From Diospyros lotus (Eukaryota > Streptophyta > Magnoliopsida > Ericales > Ebenaceae), in NCBI RefSeq assembly GCF_014633365.1, contig NW_026267117.1, forward strand, positions 186,001-250,000: 64,000 bases of DNA. The letters are read 5' to 3'. The translations under genes were made by a program, and so were the position numbers. Below are positions 1 to 10,276 of this stretch, piece after piece; the stretch's first letter is position 1; every line of letters begins with the position of its first letter. Below the pieces are notes generated by a model. The model was not told the DNA's origin. It saw only the letters and a program-made list of their open reading frames with translations, and ran no database searches.

Positions 1-1
1 T

Positions 2-364
2 ATCTCTATGCATGTCCTGATCGATTTAGGAGCAAGTCATTCATTCATTTCACATGCATTTGCTAAAGTATTAGTAGACAAACCATAAAACTTGAATTGT
101 CGTATGATTGTCACAACCCCAATGGGGAAGTCTCTAGAAACTTCATCAGGATACAAAAATAGGAAGATTCAGATAGAAAAAGTCGAGTTCCTGGTGGATC
201 TAATCCTTTTGGAATTTCAAGATTTTGACGTAATCCTAGGAATGGACTTCCTAACCAAGTACAACGCGACATTGGACTATAAAGCTAAAACAGTCTGTCT
301 CAGGAGCAAAGACTTGAACGTCAAGTTTCAAGGGCAAGTGATCGGAAATGGATTTCGGCTCTAA
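2..364 (+). pseudogene. Ty3/gypsy aspartic protease domain, decayed
   Basis: This is the retroviral-type aspartic protease of a chromovirus polyprotein, which would cleave Gag-Pol in the particle. The frame starting at base 2 shows the active-site region as LIDLGASHSFIS. The family has D-S/T-G, so the serine/threonine is replaced by leucine. A stop TAA lies at 86-88. The downstream protease block DFDVILGMDFL is well preserved at about 224-256. The frame ends at a stop at 362-364, and a one-base shift near 340 leads into the RT frame ([11 protein letters not shown] at about 346-378). Gag and the 5' LTR lie left of the window. The assignment is firm; the copy cannot be functional. Confidence 0.88.
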
Positions 365-378
365 AGGCTGAGAAACTA

Positions 379-1422
379 TTACGTCAAGGAGCACAAGGAT
401 ACTTGTCTTGTGTCCAAGAGAAAGGCAAGGAGCCGTTAAAGATCGAGGAGGTGCGTATCGTTAGAGAGTTCGGGGATGTGTTTCCCGACGAATTGCCTAG
501 ATTGCCACCCCAGCGAGAGATCGAGTTTGCTATAGAAATCGTACCAGGGGCAGGTCCGATTTCAATACCCCCGTATAAAATGGCCCCTGCAGAATTAAGA
601 GAATTAAAGACCCAATTGCAAGAGTTGTTGGACAAGGGGTTCATTAGACCGAGTATGTCGCCATGGGGAGCACCAGTACTCTTTGTCAAGAAAAAGGATG
701 GGAGTCTGAGGATGTGTATCGACTATCGATAGTTAAACAAGATAACGGTCATGAATAAGTATCCTCTTCCTAGAATCGAGGAGTTGTTTGGCCAGTTACA
801 AGGAGCCAAGGTTTTCTCGAAAATCAACTTGAGATCAGGGTACTACCAACTAAGGATCAAGGCAGAAGATGTACCCAAGACAGCTTTTCGTTCTCGATAC
901 AGGCACTACGAATTTCTGGTGATGCTGTTCGGACTGACCAACGCCCCAGCAGCTTTTATGGATACTATGAATTGAGTCTTCAGACCATTTTTGGACAAAT
1001 TTGTGATCGTGTTTATAGACGACATACTAATATACTCTCCCTCGGAAGAAGAGCACGAATCACACTTAAGGGTAATATTGCAAATGTTGCAGGAACATAA
1101 GCTGTATGCCAAATTCTCAAAATGTGAATTTTGGTTATACCAGGTGGCATTTTTAGGGCATGTTATATCGACCGAGGGTATATCGATCGACCAGACCAAA
1201 ATAGTAGCTGTAACGAATTGGAAGTAACCTCGGTCGGTTACTGAAATCAAGAGCTTCTTGGGATTAGCCGGCTACTATAGGAAGTTCGTGGAAGGGTTTT
1301 CCAAGATTGCAACACCCCTCACCAAGTTAACTCAGAAGGGAGTAAAGTTTGACTGGAGTAAGTGATGCGAAGAAAGTTTTCAGACACTTAAGGATAAGCT
1401 GACAACCGCTCCAATACTAGCC
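379..1422 (+). pseudogene. Ty3/gypsy reverse transcriptase, decayed
   Basis: This is the reverse transcriptase domain of the same chromovirus, copying element RNA into cDNA. In one continuous frame it has the fingers region ([17 protein letters not shown], then [20 protein letters not shown]), [29 protein letters not shown], the catalytic FIDDILIYS at about 1012-1038, and [10 protein letters not shown]. The frame is broken only by stop codons at 730 (TAG), 973 (TGA), 1225 (TAA) and 1363 (TGA). Two positions expected to be conserved are changed: the first catalytic Asp (family SKIDLRSGY) reads SKINLRSGY, and the MPFGLTNAP block reads MLFGLTNAP. There are no frameshifts, so the damage is by substitution. 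Closest clade by eye is Tekay/Del. Confidence 0.92.
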
Positions 1423-1803
1423 ATGCCAAATGGATCAGGAGGATTCATGGTTTACACTGACGCCTCGAGAAACGGTTTAGGGTGTGTACTGATGCAGCAC
1501 GGTAGGGTCATTGCCTATGGATCTCGACAGCTCAAGAACCACGAGCGGAACTACCCGACTCACGACTTGGAGTTGGCTGCAGTGGTGTTTGCCCTAAAGA
1601 TTTGGAGGCATTATTTGTATGGTGAGAAGTTAGAAATTTTTATAGATCACAAGAGTCTACAATACGTCTTCTCGCAAAAGGAATTAAACATGAGGCAACG
1701 GAGATGGATGGAGCTGTTAAAAGACTACGACTGCACTATTCAATACCATCCCGGTAAAGCTAATATTGTAGCAGATGCCCTAAGCAGGAAAGAAACCACC
1801 TGT
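1423..1803 (+). pseudogene. Ty3/gypsy RNase H domain
   Basis: This is the RNase H of the chromovirus, which would degrade the RNA strand of the RNA:DNA hybrid. It is open across its whole length in the RT frame. Visible motifs are [11 protein letters not shown] (first catalytic Asp), [20 protein letters not shown] (catalytic Glu region), [11 protein letters not shown] (catalytic Asp) and the tail VADALSRKE. It follows RT directly, with the connection domain ending APILAMPN at about 1410-1430. It is the best preserved segment of this copy, but it lies downstream of four stops. Confidence 0.9.
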
Positions 1804-3000
1804 ATGGCCGGAATGATGGTGGCAGAGTGGAATTTAGTTGAAGCTTTTAGCTTAATGACGGCAGGAGTAATTTCTCGAGGAAACTCTGCCTACGCAGCTA
1901 GTCTCATGCTGCAACCGGAATTAATGGATCAGATACGACAAGCCTACTCGGAAGACTCTCGAATAAAGATGTGGGTGGACGAACATGGGCGAGCAAAGAA
2001 ACCAAAATTTGAGGTAAGAGAAAACATCCTTCATTTTCAAGGTAGAATATATGTACCTCGTGTGAGGGAATTGCGGCAAGAAATTTTGGGAGAAGCCCAT
2101 CGATCCAAATACTCGATACACCCTGGTGCCACCAAGATGTACCAAGACTTAAAGGCTGTATATTAATGGCCCGAAATGAAGAAAAACGTGGCAAGATACG
2201 TAAGTCAATGCGACACGTGTCAGAGAATCAAGATCGAGCATCAGAAGCCGGGTGGAAGTTTGCAACCATTAGAAATCCCAGAGTGGAAATGGGAACACAT
2301 TACGATGGATTTCGTGACTGGATTGCCAAGAAGTCCTAAAGGAAATGATGTTATCTGGGTGATAGTTGACAGACTATCTAAGTCTGCTCATTTCTTGGCC
2401 ATGAAAGTAACTCAACCGATCAGCAAATTAGCTCAACAATATGTAAACGAGATTGTCAGGTTACATGGAGTGCCTGTAAGTATAGTATCAGACCGCGACC
2501 CAAGGTTCACTTCTAGGTTTTGGGGAAGCTTGCAAGAGAATTTAAGTACTCAGCTTAGGCTAAGTACAACCTATCATCCCCAACCTGATGGCTAATCAGA
2601 AAGAACTATTCAAATCCTAGAAGACATGCTGCGAGCTTGTGCTATTGATTTTCCAGGTAGTTGGGAGGAGCATTTGCCATTAGTAGAATTCGCTTACAAT
2701 AACAGCTACCACAAAAGCATTGGGATGGCTCCCTATGAAGCCCTGTACGGACGAAAATGTAGATCCCCGATATGCTGGACTGAGGTAGGTGAACGTCAAA
2801 TTTTGGGACCCGAGATAGTTCAGAAAACGACAGAAAAGATAAAAATCATTCAAGAGAGAATTAAGGAAGCTCAGAATCGCCAGAAATCCTACGCAGATAC
2901 AAGAAGAAGGAAATTGGAGTTCCAAGTGGGCGACAAAATATACCTAAAGTTATCTCCACTGAGAATGGTGACTAGAAGCAACAAGAAAAGGGCAAGTTAA
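1804..3000 (+). pseudogene. Ty3/gypsy integrase (zinc-binding, DDE core), decayed
   Basis: This is the integrase that would insert the cDNA. The zinc-binding region is seen as [16 protein letters not shown] followed by CDTCQRIK, an H-H-C-C finger. The DDE core shows TMDFVTGLP (first Asp), VSDRDPRF (second Asp) and, after a stop, SERT containing the Glu. Stops lie at 2164 (VY*WP, family VYWWP) and 2593 (DG*SERT, family GQSERT). The frame runs on through YNNSYHKSIGMAPYEALYGRKCRSP to 3000. A frame change just before 3000 leads into the GPY motif. All stops within RT to integrase lie in one frame, so the copy decayed mainly by point mutation. Confidence 0.9.
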
Positions 3001-3207
3001 GCCCCTGGTATATAGGTCCATACGATATAGTGGAAAAAATTGGACCAGTCACTTATCAACTAGCTCTACCTGTGGCCCTGTCAAACCTCCACGACGTGTT
3101 TCATGTGTCACAACTCCGTAAGCACGAGCCCAATCCCTCCCAAGTAATGCTAGCTGAGGCTATCGAGATTCAAGAAAATCTTTCGTACGTGGAGAAACCA
3201 GTAAACA
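3001..3207 (+). pseudogene. Integrase C-terminus and first part of chromodomain
   Basis: This holds the GPY/F module (SPWYIGPYDIVEKIGPVTYQLALP), the typical SNLHDVFHVSQLRKH segment, and the start of the chromodomain (ENLSYVEKPVN). In Tekay/Del elements the chromodomain is thought to steer integration to heterochromatin by binding histone marks. The open frame from 3030 appears to end at 3212, but only because a foreign LTR begins at 3208. Removing 3208-6282 (the LTR plus one copy of the 5-bp duplication) joins base 3207 in frame to 6283, giving VN-ILDRRD. The frame differs from the RT frame, so one indel lies near 2980-3000. Confidence 0.88.
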
Positions 3208-4113
3208 TGTAAAGACCTGCTAACCCAATACAAGATAGGAACCAAGCACAACTCGAAATAGATAATATTTTTATTTTTTTTTTACAATATAAAATAACCT
3301 TTATCATTTACATTCCATTAGAATGGCACAAATTAACCAGTGGGCAAACTCTCCCAAAACCTTTTATCCGGGTGAGCTCTGTACACATCTAACCAACTCA
3401 TCATGCTCTATTAGGGCCTTTTTCATTCTTCGTTTTACTTGCACCTGGAATGTTGTGAAGAGAAAGAATCAGTCGCAAGGCCTAGCAAGTATAATAGAAT
3501 GAAATAGAACATGAGACTTAGGAAACAATAACAAGTAATATATATGGTAGGATCGTGGCATAGAATAATACAGGTAGAATTTCAACATAAATATCGCGGA
3601 CGGAATTACAACTGAGACTAGCACATTCTACCCAAATGACAACTCCTACCATATCATAGACAAAATAGATTCCAATAGCCTTGCTACTATATAGTCTCTA
3701 AAATCCATCTGATACTCTAAGCACAACCACCATTATCTTGAGGTATCATAGATTCATGTTACAAGGCACTTAACTCTGGGTCTATGAACCCAATCCACTC
3801 TACGACACAAGCACCTATTTGTGATGCCACACGCTAAGTATACAGTGGCCCCATCAAAGCCGTGCTCTCAATCCATTCTCAATTCTGCGGTGCTAGCCCA
3901 TACCCGTGATACCACATGCCGATGTGCCATATTTGTATCGAGTACAATCGATACTATGCATAACTTTAGATATGGTGAAATCTCTAGGAGGTGTCGATGT
4001 AGGGTCCTTCTCTTATCAGTCTTAAGATCATTTGATTTTTATCACCACCATAGTCTACACCAGCACATGAATTCATACAATTCCTCTTATCCATTCCCAG
4101 AGTTGTAATTAAT

Positions 4114-4777
4114 AAATGTGGACCATCATCCACTCCCGCCCTAGTCCGTACTAGGCGGTATCACGAGTCGTAGCTCCCACGGTCAATACACGCCACCGGC
4201 ATCAAATGTGGATCATCATCCAACCCCCGCCCTAGTCCGTACTAGGCAGTATCATGAGCCGTAGCTCCCACGGTTAGGCACAAACCCACCGACATTAAAT
4301 GTGGACCATAATCCACCCCCGCCCTAGTTTGTACTAGGCGGTATCGAGAGCCGTAGCTCCCCGTAGCTCCCACGGTCAGGCACAAGCCCACTAGCATTAA
4401 ATGTGGACCATCATCCACCCCTGCCCTAGTTCGTACTAGGCGCTATCGTGAGTCATAGCTCCCCGTAGCTCCCACGATCAGGCACAAGCTCACTGGCATT
4501 AAATGTGGACCATCATCCACCCCCGCCCTAGTCCGTACTAGGTGGTATCGTGAGCCGTAGCTCCCACGGTCAGGCACAAGCCCATCGGCATTAAATGTGG
4601 ACCATCATCCACCCCCGCCCTAGTTCGTACTAGGCGGTATCATGAGCCGTAGCTCCCACGGTCAGGCACAAGCCTACCGGCATTAAATGTGGACCATCAT
4701 CCACCCCCGCCCTAGTTCGTACTACGCGATATCATGAGCCATAGCTCCCACGGTCAGGCATAAGCCTACCGGCATTA
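4114..4777 (+). repeat. Minisatellite inside the LTR, 7 copies of 92-102 bp
   Basis: Seven tandem copies begin AAATGTGGACC at about 4114, 4204, 4297, 4399, 4501, 4593 and 4685. Each contains GCCCTAG..CGTACTAGG and CCGTAGCTCCCACGG. Copies 3 and 4 are 102 bp because a 10-bp CCCGTAGCTC-type piece is doubled; the others are 90-93 bp. The CCGTAGCTCCCACGG segment is a near palindrome. Copies differ from each other at several positions. Confidence 0.93.
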
Positions 4778-5213
4778 CTAGGATATCCTTTGTTCATAAG
4801 CACGTTTAATGCCATACAAATAATTTAAAGCGAACACATGTATGCCTCTATGTATTAAGCATCCTTACCGCCGACCACATGGAATAATGCATTTTCAAAA
4901 TGCTATTAACTCCCATCTTAGATAAGGACATTTCCATGATAGAATCCCCCTCTAACATGCTTTAATACATTTCATTCACCCCTAAGGTTCCCCTTATGCA
5001 AGCACCTCAACCACTCCCAAACGTTGGTTGAAATTAACTAGACTTGACTTGAAAATAATGTTATACCATTCAAATATTGTCCAAATGATCTTAAATTTAT
5101 ACCAAAACAAATCCTATCAAGTCTAGTTTACAACTCTTCAAACGGTTCATCAATTCGATGTCTATACAAAAAGTTATGGCCAAACCTGTATAGGGTGCGC
5201 AGGCTGAACCCAA

Positions 5214-5346
5214 GTTTCGAAACCTGCGAAACATGTTTTGAAACCTAGTAAACAGAAACTTATATTTCGAAACTTACTAGACATGTTTCAAAACCTAGAA
5301 ACTAGAGAGCTATATTTCGAAACCTACATGCCATGTTTCGAAACCT
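5214..5346. repeat. Cluster of TTTCGAAA palindromes in LTR
   Basis: Six copies of a GTTTCGAAACCTG-like word occur at intervals of about 19-29 bp. Four keep the exact TTTCGAAA palindrome and two carry a C-to-T or G-to-A change. The cluster lies in the 3' half of the LTR as read on its own (minus) strand side. Function is unknown. Confidence 0.7.
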
Positions 5347-6277
5347 GGCAACGGGGAACACCCAGAAACCGCTCACAGATGCCCCAAATCTCTTCAAAAC
5401 CATCCTAAACCTTCCAATACTCCATCAAACTCCAATCACACTCTTATCCCTCATCCCAAAGGGTGTTACCACCTCTATTTCAAGACCCACATGAAACCAA
5501 TGAAATTAATTTGAGAAAAAGAGGTTTTACAAAACTTTTGAAATAGGAAGCTATACAACATTCCTTTAAGAAAAACCATGAGATTTGCTTGACTACACCC
5601 TCCACACATCAAGCCCAATGAATAGGATGAGGAAGAAAAGAGAGGAACTTGCCTTGCTCAAATGGAAGATCCTTTGGAGAAGAAGATGTACCTCAAGCTT
5701 GGGTCTTCAAGACTCTTCCAAGAGCCCTCTAAATTCGGCCTTTGATCCATTTCTTGAAACTCCAAAATGAAGAAGAAGCAATTGGGAGAGAAGAGAGAAA
5801 GGAGAAGGAAGAAACGAGAGGGAGAGGAAAGTGAATGGGCTTTCTCTCTCTCTCTCTCTCTCTCTTTTAAATATCCCTCTTTCCCATTTTGACCTCCCAC
5901 CATAATACAAATGCCCTCCTTATCCCTTCTTTCCTTTTACCCAATTAAAAAAATGGAAACACATATAATATACACATACAAGGCCCCAATCGGCAACCCC
6001 ATTTGCCTCCCAATTTCAAGCCCACAATTGTGGACTTTTCAACCTTTGAATTTTCAACCACTTGGCCTTTGACTTTTCAACAACTCTCTTACTTTAAATT
6101 TTCAATTTTACTCACTTGGATTTACATAAACCTTCACACACACACAATTTATTCATTTTGGCTTTTGCAACATATTAAACATTCTAAACATTTATATTAT
6201 CCACACCCAAAATACGCCACATATAAAAATAATTCAAAATGCCAAAATATTCCAGACCCCCTTATCGGGTCGTTACA

Positions 6278-6434
6278 AAACATTTTGGATCGTAGGGATT
6301 AAGTTCTAAGGAATAAGTCAATTCCCCTGGTGCAAGTTTTGTGGAGAAACTCGGTGAGTGGAGAGATAACTTGGGAGCGAGAGGAAGACATGAGGCTCAA
6401 TTATCCGTACCTGTTCGAAGACCCCCATAGTTAG
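6278..6434 (+). pseudogene. Second part of chromodomain and Pol C-terminus
   Basis: After the second AAACA copy the interrupted polyprotein resumes in frame from 6283: ILDRRD, a stop at 6300-6302, then VLRNKSIPLVQVLWRN, ITWEREEDM and YPYLFE. This is the conserved chromodomain core (VLWRN and TWE) typical of Tekay/Del chromoviruses. The natural stop is probably TAG at 6432-6434. Spacing to the polypurine tract is short, as expected. Confidence 0.88.
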
Positions 6435-6473
6435 AATGAGTGAATAATCAAATTTCGAGAACGAAATTTTTGT

Positions 6474-6483
6474 AAGGAGGGGA
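6474..6483 (+). other. Polypurine tract of chromovirus 1
   Basis: A run AAGGAGGGGA lies 3 bp upstream of the LTR start TGTAATACCC. This position and composition fit the primer for plus-strand DNA synthesis. Confidence 0.8.
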
Positions 6484-6700
6484 TAATGTAATACCCTAAG
6501 TCATTATAAATAAATAGTATATTGGCTTAATTAAATTGTGTTATATGATATGTAATTAAATTATTTAATTAAGATAGGATGATACCAGAAATAAAATAAG
6601 CATGTGACCCTAAAGAAATTATAGAATGTTAAGATAAATAATTATTTAGTGGTTAAATGGGATTTTGTATGTATATATATTTATGTATATATGTATAAAG

Positions 6701-6844
6701 CATGTATGTATATAATTTAGTATATATGCATGTACATATATAACTATACATGTATGTATATAATTTAGTATATATGTATGTACATATATAGCTATACATG
6801 TATGTATATAATTTAGTATGTATGTATGTATGTATATATGTAAT
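6701..6844 (+). repeat. 48-bp AT-rich tandem repeat, 3 copies
   Basis: The word CATGTATGTATATAATTTAG recurs at about 6701, 6749 and 6797. The surrounding 6660-6870 is a TATG/TATA-rich microsatellite in U3 of the LTR. Confidence 0.85.
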
Positions 6845-7028
6845 ATATGTATGTATATATATATATAAAATTCAAAAAATCTAGATTTTGCAGAGCAGCG
6901 CGCGGCCAGGCTCTGCCCGCGCTTGCGAATCTCAGGGTAGGGGGGTCATTAAATGGCCAAAGTGATGCCGGAGTGGCCTCTAGGACGCGTGGTCGTCCAT
7001 GATAGGACGAGTCGCGTCGGATTTGGGC

Positions 7029-7036
7029 TATAAATA
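7029..7036 (+). promoter_or_regulatory. TATA box of chromovirus 1 LTR
   Basis: TATAAATA sits within GGCTATAAATAGCC, a near palindrome, followed about 30 bp later by a leader-like region. It is the likely pol II promoter of the element. Confidence 0.75.
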
Positions 7037-8833
7037 GCCGCACCTGGATAGCCCCATTTCATCCGAAAGTTGTCTTCTTCAAGCAATCGATTGGGGCAGT
7101 GTTGAGAGGTTTTGGGGGAAGGGTTTTCATCTTCGTCTCGTGGGCAACGTTTCTGTTAAGTTTGGTGACCAACAGAGCAGAGGAGAAGGCGAATCGAAGT
7201 TTCGCCAGAAAACGCGTGACTCGCCGGAGCGGAAGCTTCGACCGACGATTTGAGGTATTTGTTGCTATTTTTTTTTTAATTTTTGAGGCTGAAATTGGGT
7301 TTGAGGGGTCGAAATGTAGGGGATTGGGGGCTTCTTTCGAAGCTTCGGGATGCAGCAGCGTCGTCGGCGGCGATAGGGCCGCCGGAGAAGATGACCGTGA
7401 GGGATGGGGGTCGGGCACATGGGCGCACGCGCCCGCAAGTGAGGCGAAGGCGTGTGGCCCACACACGCCCGCCAGAAGAAATAATAATAAAAGAAAAGAA
7501 AAGAAAAGAAAATAAAATAAATAAAAGAAAAATAAAAAAGATAAAATTTTGCAAAATTTTTATTAAATCTAGAATGTTGTTTATGATTTATTTTGTGAAG
7601 AATTTTCTGGAAATGCTAAATTTATTAATTATTTAAGTAGATTTTTCTATTATGAAAATTAAAAAAATAAGATTTTAATTCAGAAAAATTTCAAGAAAAT
7701 TTCAGAATGTTAGAAGTATTATTTAATAAATATTGGTGAAGAGAAATTGAATGAAATGAAATATTAGATAATTATTATGTAATAATTATATATTTAGCTA
7801 TTAGGAAATAAGGAAAAAAATAGGAATTTAGGTTGGAAAATTCCAGAAACTTAGAAATATTAGTTAAGGAATTATAGTGAAGAGAAATTAAGCTTTATGG
7901 AAGTCTAGATAATTTTTATGAAATTTGTGGAGAAATAAGGCTTAAAATATATATATATATAGAAATTATGGAAAATAGTGAACTGATATTCTAAAAAATA
8001 AATTGATGGTTTTAGGAGCTCTTGAGGGCAAGAAAATTAAGAAATAGTCGCTCGGCACGATTTTCGAGATCGACACGTCTTTCGAGGCAACTTAACTGTA
8101 AGTGTACTGATTTGAATCTAGTACGGTTATAAATGTTTACTTTCGAGAATGCTTACATCATATTGACATGTTATGATATGTAACCAACATGTAGACTGCA
8201 CCCATGTCATGATTATGAAATGCATAAATACACGTCGATGTCATTGATCACCTACATATGAGGCCGTAGGGAGTACGAACTGACATCGCTGCCTTACTAA
8301 GGGTACACCCATACACCCTGGCTTCGTTAGAGGTGGCCGCTAAAATGGTAAGTAGCCTGAGGGTGCAGTTGACACCTACGAGGTAAGACATTGCATACAC
8401 ACATGACATAACATTATGTACCCTTACTTAGATGGTTTATCATCTAACTCGGGTTTGCCCCTGGAACATTCAACGTTCTAGTTGGGACTTGCAGAGATGA
8501 TTCCGAGATTGGTAATGAGTAGTGATGCGAGACGTCAAGATGCGAGTAAATGTACCATGTTATGTTGTAATATGGATGGTTTATGAATTGTGTACATTGT
8601 ATTTATCGTCAGACGCTTATGTATTAACTCTGTAATGATTGCCATGTCCAGTTATTATTATATGCATTGCCATGAGCAGGTTCGATTCAGCTTCCGCTTG
8701 TATTTATTTTCTAGTGTAGATATCTCATCTAATACTAGATACGGTCTTAGGGAATTTTGGAATAATGTAAATAAAAAAAAATATAAACCAAATTTTCTAA
8801 GGCATAACACGCCCGAGAAAGCGGGCTGTTACA

Positions 8834-9560
8834 GTCCTTAGTGAGCCCTGAAAGCAATCTCTTTGAATATCATAATCTCTAACTCGCACCTGGTGGTATC
8901 CCGATCTCAAATCTATCTTTGATAACATGTTAGCTCCTTGCAACTGGTCTAATAAGTCATCCACTTGAGGTAAAGGATACTTATTCTTCACTATCACCTG
9001 ATTCAGTTGGCTATAATCTAAGCACAACCTCAAAGATCCATCTTTCTTCCCCACAAACCATTCTGGTGCACCCCATAGGGATGAACTGGGTTGGATAAAA
9101 CTCTTTCTCTATTAGTTCTTCTAACTGGGCCTTTAACTCTTTTAGCTTATCAGGTGTCCTTCGATATGGAGCCTTAAAAATAAGCTGTATACCAGGCAAT
9201 AACTCAATAGTAAAGTCTGCTCCTCTCTAAGGAGGTAATCCTGATAATTCATCAAGAAAAACATCTGAGAAATCTCATACTACTGGGACCTCAAACAACT
9301 TCCTCTTGCTTCCCTTATCTAAGGTAACAAAAGCTAGGTAAACTTCACATCCATCACCCATCAGCTTCTCTACTTTCATCATTGAGATCATAGGAATCGT
9401 AGCCATAGGCTTGACTCCTTTATATATCTAAACTGGCTGTCAATGTAAGTCAAAGTCAATAATCTTTTGTCGATGGTCAACTCTTGCATAATGCCATGAC
9501 AACCAATACATGCTAAGGATCAAATCAAAATCCCTAACGTCATGAATTTCTAAGTCTTCC
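8834..9560 (-). pseudogene. Gypsy protease-RT fragment, minus strand
   Basis: On the minus strand, from 9533 downwards, the protease block reads DFDLILSMYWL, followed by a linker, the RT entry (DVFLDELSGLPP, then [28 protein letters not shown]), [35 protein letters not shown] and [14 protein letters not shown]. This copy keeps the Asp of SKID that chromovirus 1 has lost. The frame shifts near 9085 and again near 8860, and there are stops (for example near 9425). The RT is cut at 8834 by the chromovirus 1 LTR and at about 9560 by a junction with a plus-strand element. It is a different copy from both neighbours. Confidence 0.85.
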
Positions 9561-10276
9561 AATAACGTCATGAATGCCGTTCGGATTGACAAATGCACCT
9601 GTTGTGTTCATGGATTTGATGAACTGAACCTTTAGACCTTATTTGGACAAATTTGTAATAGTATTTATTAATGATCTCCTAATATACTCTGTAAGTGAGA
9701 GTGAGCATGATGGACATTTGAGGATAGTAATGCAAACCTTAAAAGACCACAAGTTGTATGCCAAGTTCTCAAAGTGTGAATCTGGCTTACTCAGGTAGCA
9801 TTTGTTGGACATATAATTTTCGCGAAAGGTATAGCTATCTATCCAGCAAGATTGAAGCAATCTAAAATTGGCAAGCACCTAAAATCGTCGGAGAAATTCA
9901 GAGTTTTCTTAAACTAGCTAGATACTATAGAAGATTCGTGAAGGATTCTCAAAGATCTTTGCTCCACTTACCTGATTGATGCAAAAGGAAGTTAAATTTG
10001 AATGGAATGAAAAGTGTGAGCAAAGCTTTCAAGAGCTTAAGGCACGATTGACCACGACACCGATCTTAGCAATGCCAACGGAATTAGGAAAATATGTGGT
10101 GTGTAGTGATGCTTCTAGAATAGGCTTGGGATGTGTTCTAATGTAAGATGAAAAGATAATAGCTTACAAATCTCGACAACTGAAAAGGCATGAGAAAAAC
10201 TATCCAACCCACGACTTAGAATTAACATCCATAATATACGGCTTTGAAGTTGTGGAGACACTACCTATACGGGGAA
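9561..10276 (+). pseudogene. Chromovirus 2: RT (3' half) and start of RNase H
   Basis: Plus-strand RT resumes at MPFGLTNAPVVFM (about 9575), then [17 protein letters not shown]. The catalytic FIDD reads FIND, so one catalytic Asp is lost. LYAKFSKCE and VGHIIF follow with frameshifts, then PILAMP, the RNase H start VCSDASRIGLGCVLM (first Asp kept) and [10 protein letters not shown]. The frame is broken by stops (for example TAA near 10144) and indels. The region upstream of FGLTNAP is missing: the sequence joins directly to an inverted gypsy fragment. A 1367-bp solo LTR interrupts it at 10277. Confidence 0.85.

Larger units (their letters stand above)
3208..6277 (-). mobile_element. Solo LTR (Ty3/gypsy type), 3070 bp, minus strand, inside the chromodomain
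   Basis: The insertion is bounded by a perfect 5-bp target duplication AAACA at 3203-3207 and 6278-6282. On the minus strand it starts TGTAACGACCCGATAAG and ends GGTCTTTACA, matching the TGTAA...TTACA ends of Tekay/Del-like LTRs. No pol sequence lies within it, so it is a solo LTR left by recombination between the two LTRs of an element. It contains a 92-102-bp minisatellite (4114-4777), six TTTCGAAA-type palindromes (about 5214-5346), a CT microsatellite (about 5840-5866) and, on the minus strand, an AT-rich TATA-like stretch near 5866-5878. Its open frames have no recognisable coding content. Confidence 0.9.
6487..8833 (+). mobile_element. 3' LTR of chromovirus 1, 2347 bp
   Basis: It starts TGTAATACCC directly after the polypurine tract and ends GGGCTGTTACA at 8833, giving TGTAA...TTACA inverted ends. 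It contains a 48-bp AT-rich tandem repeat (6701-6844), a TATA box (7029-7036), a GC-rich leader-like stretch (about 7050-7480) and two blocks shared with other LTRs here: a CATCTAACTCGGG / CCCCTGGAACATTC block (about 8430-8480) and GGTTCGATTC (8679-8688). The flanking GTCCT at 8834-8838 would be the target duplication; its partner is left of the window. Open frames at 7059-7636 are low-complexity LTR sequence with no recognised domain. Confidence 0.88.

Noticed and set aside
7059..7636. Overlapping open frames on both strands in a GC-rich stretch
   Set aside because: They lie in the leader region of the chromovirus 1 LTR just after its TATA box, are low complexity, overlap on both strands and show no domain.
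8679..8698. tRNA gene suggested by GGTTCGATTC
   Set aside because: No acceptor stem, anticodon arm or A box can be folded around it; reported only as a B-box-like motif shared by LTRs.
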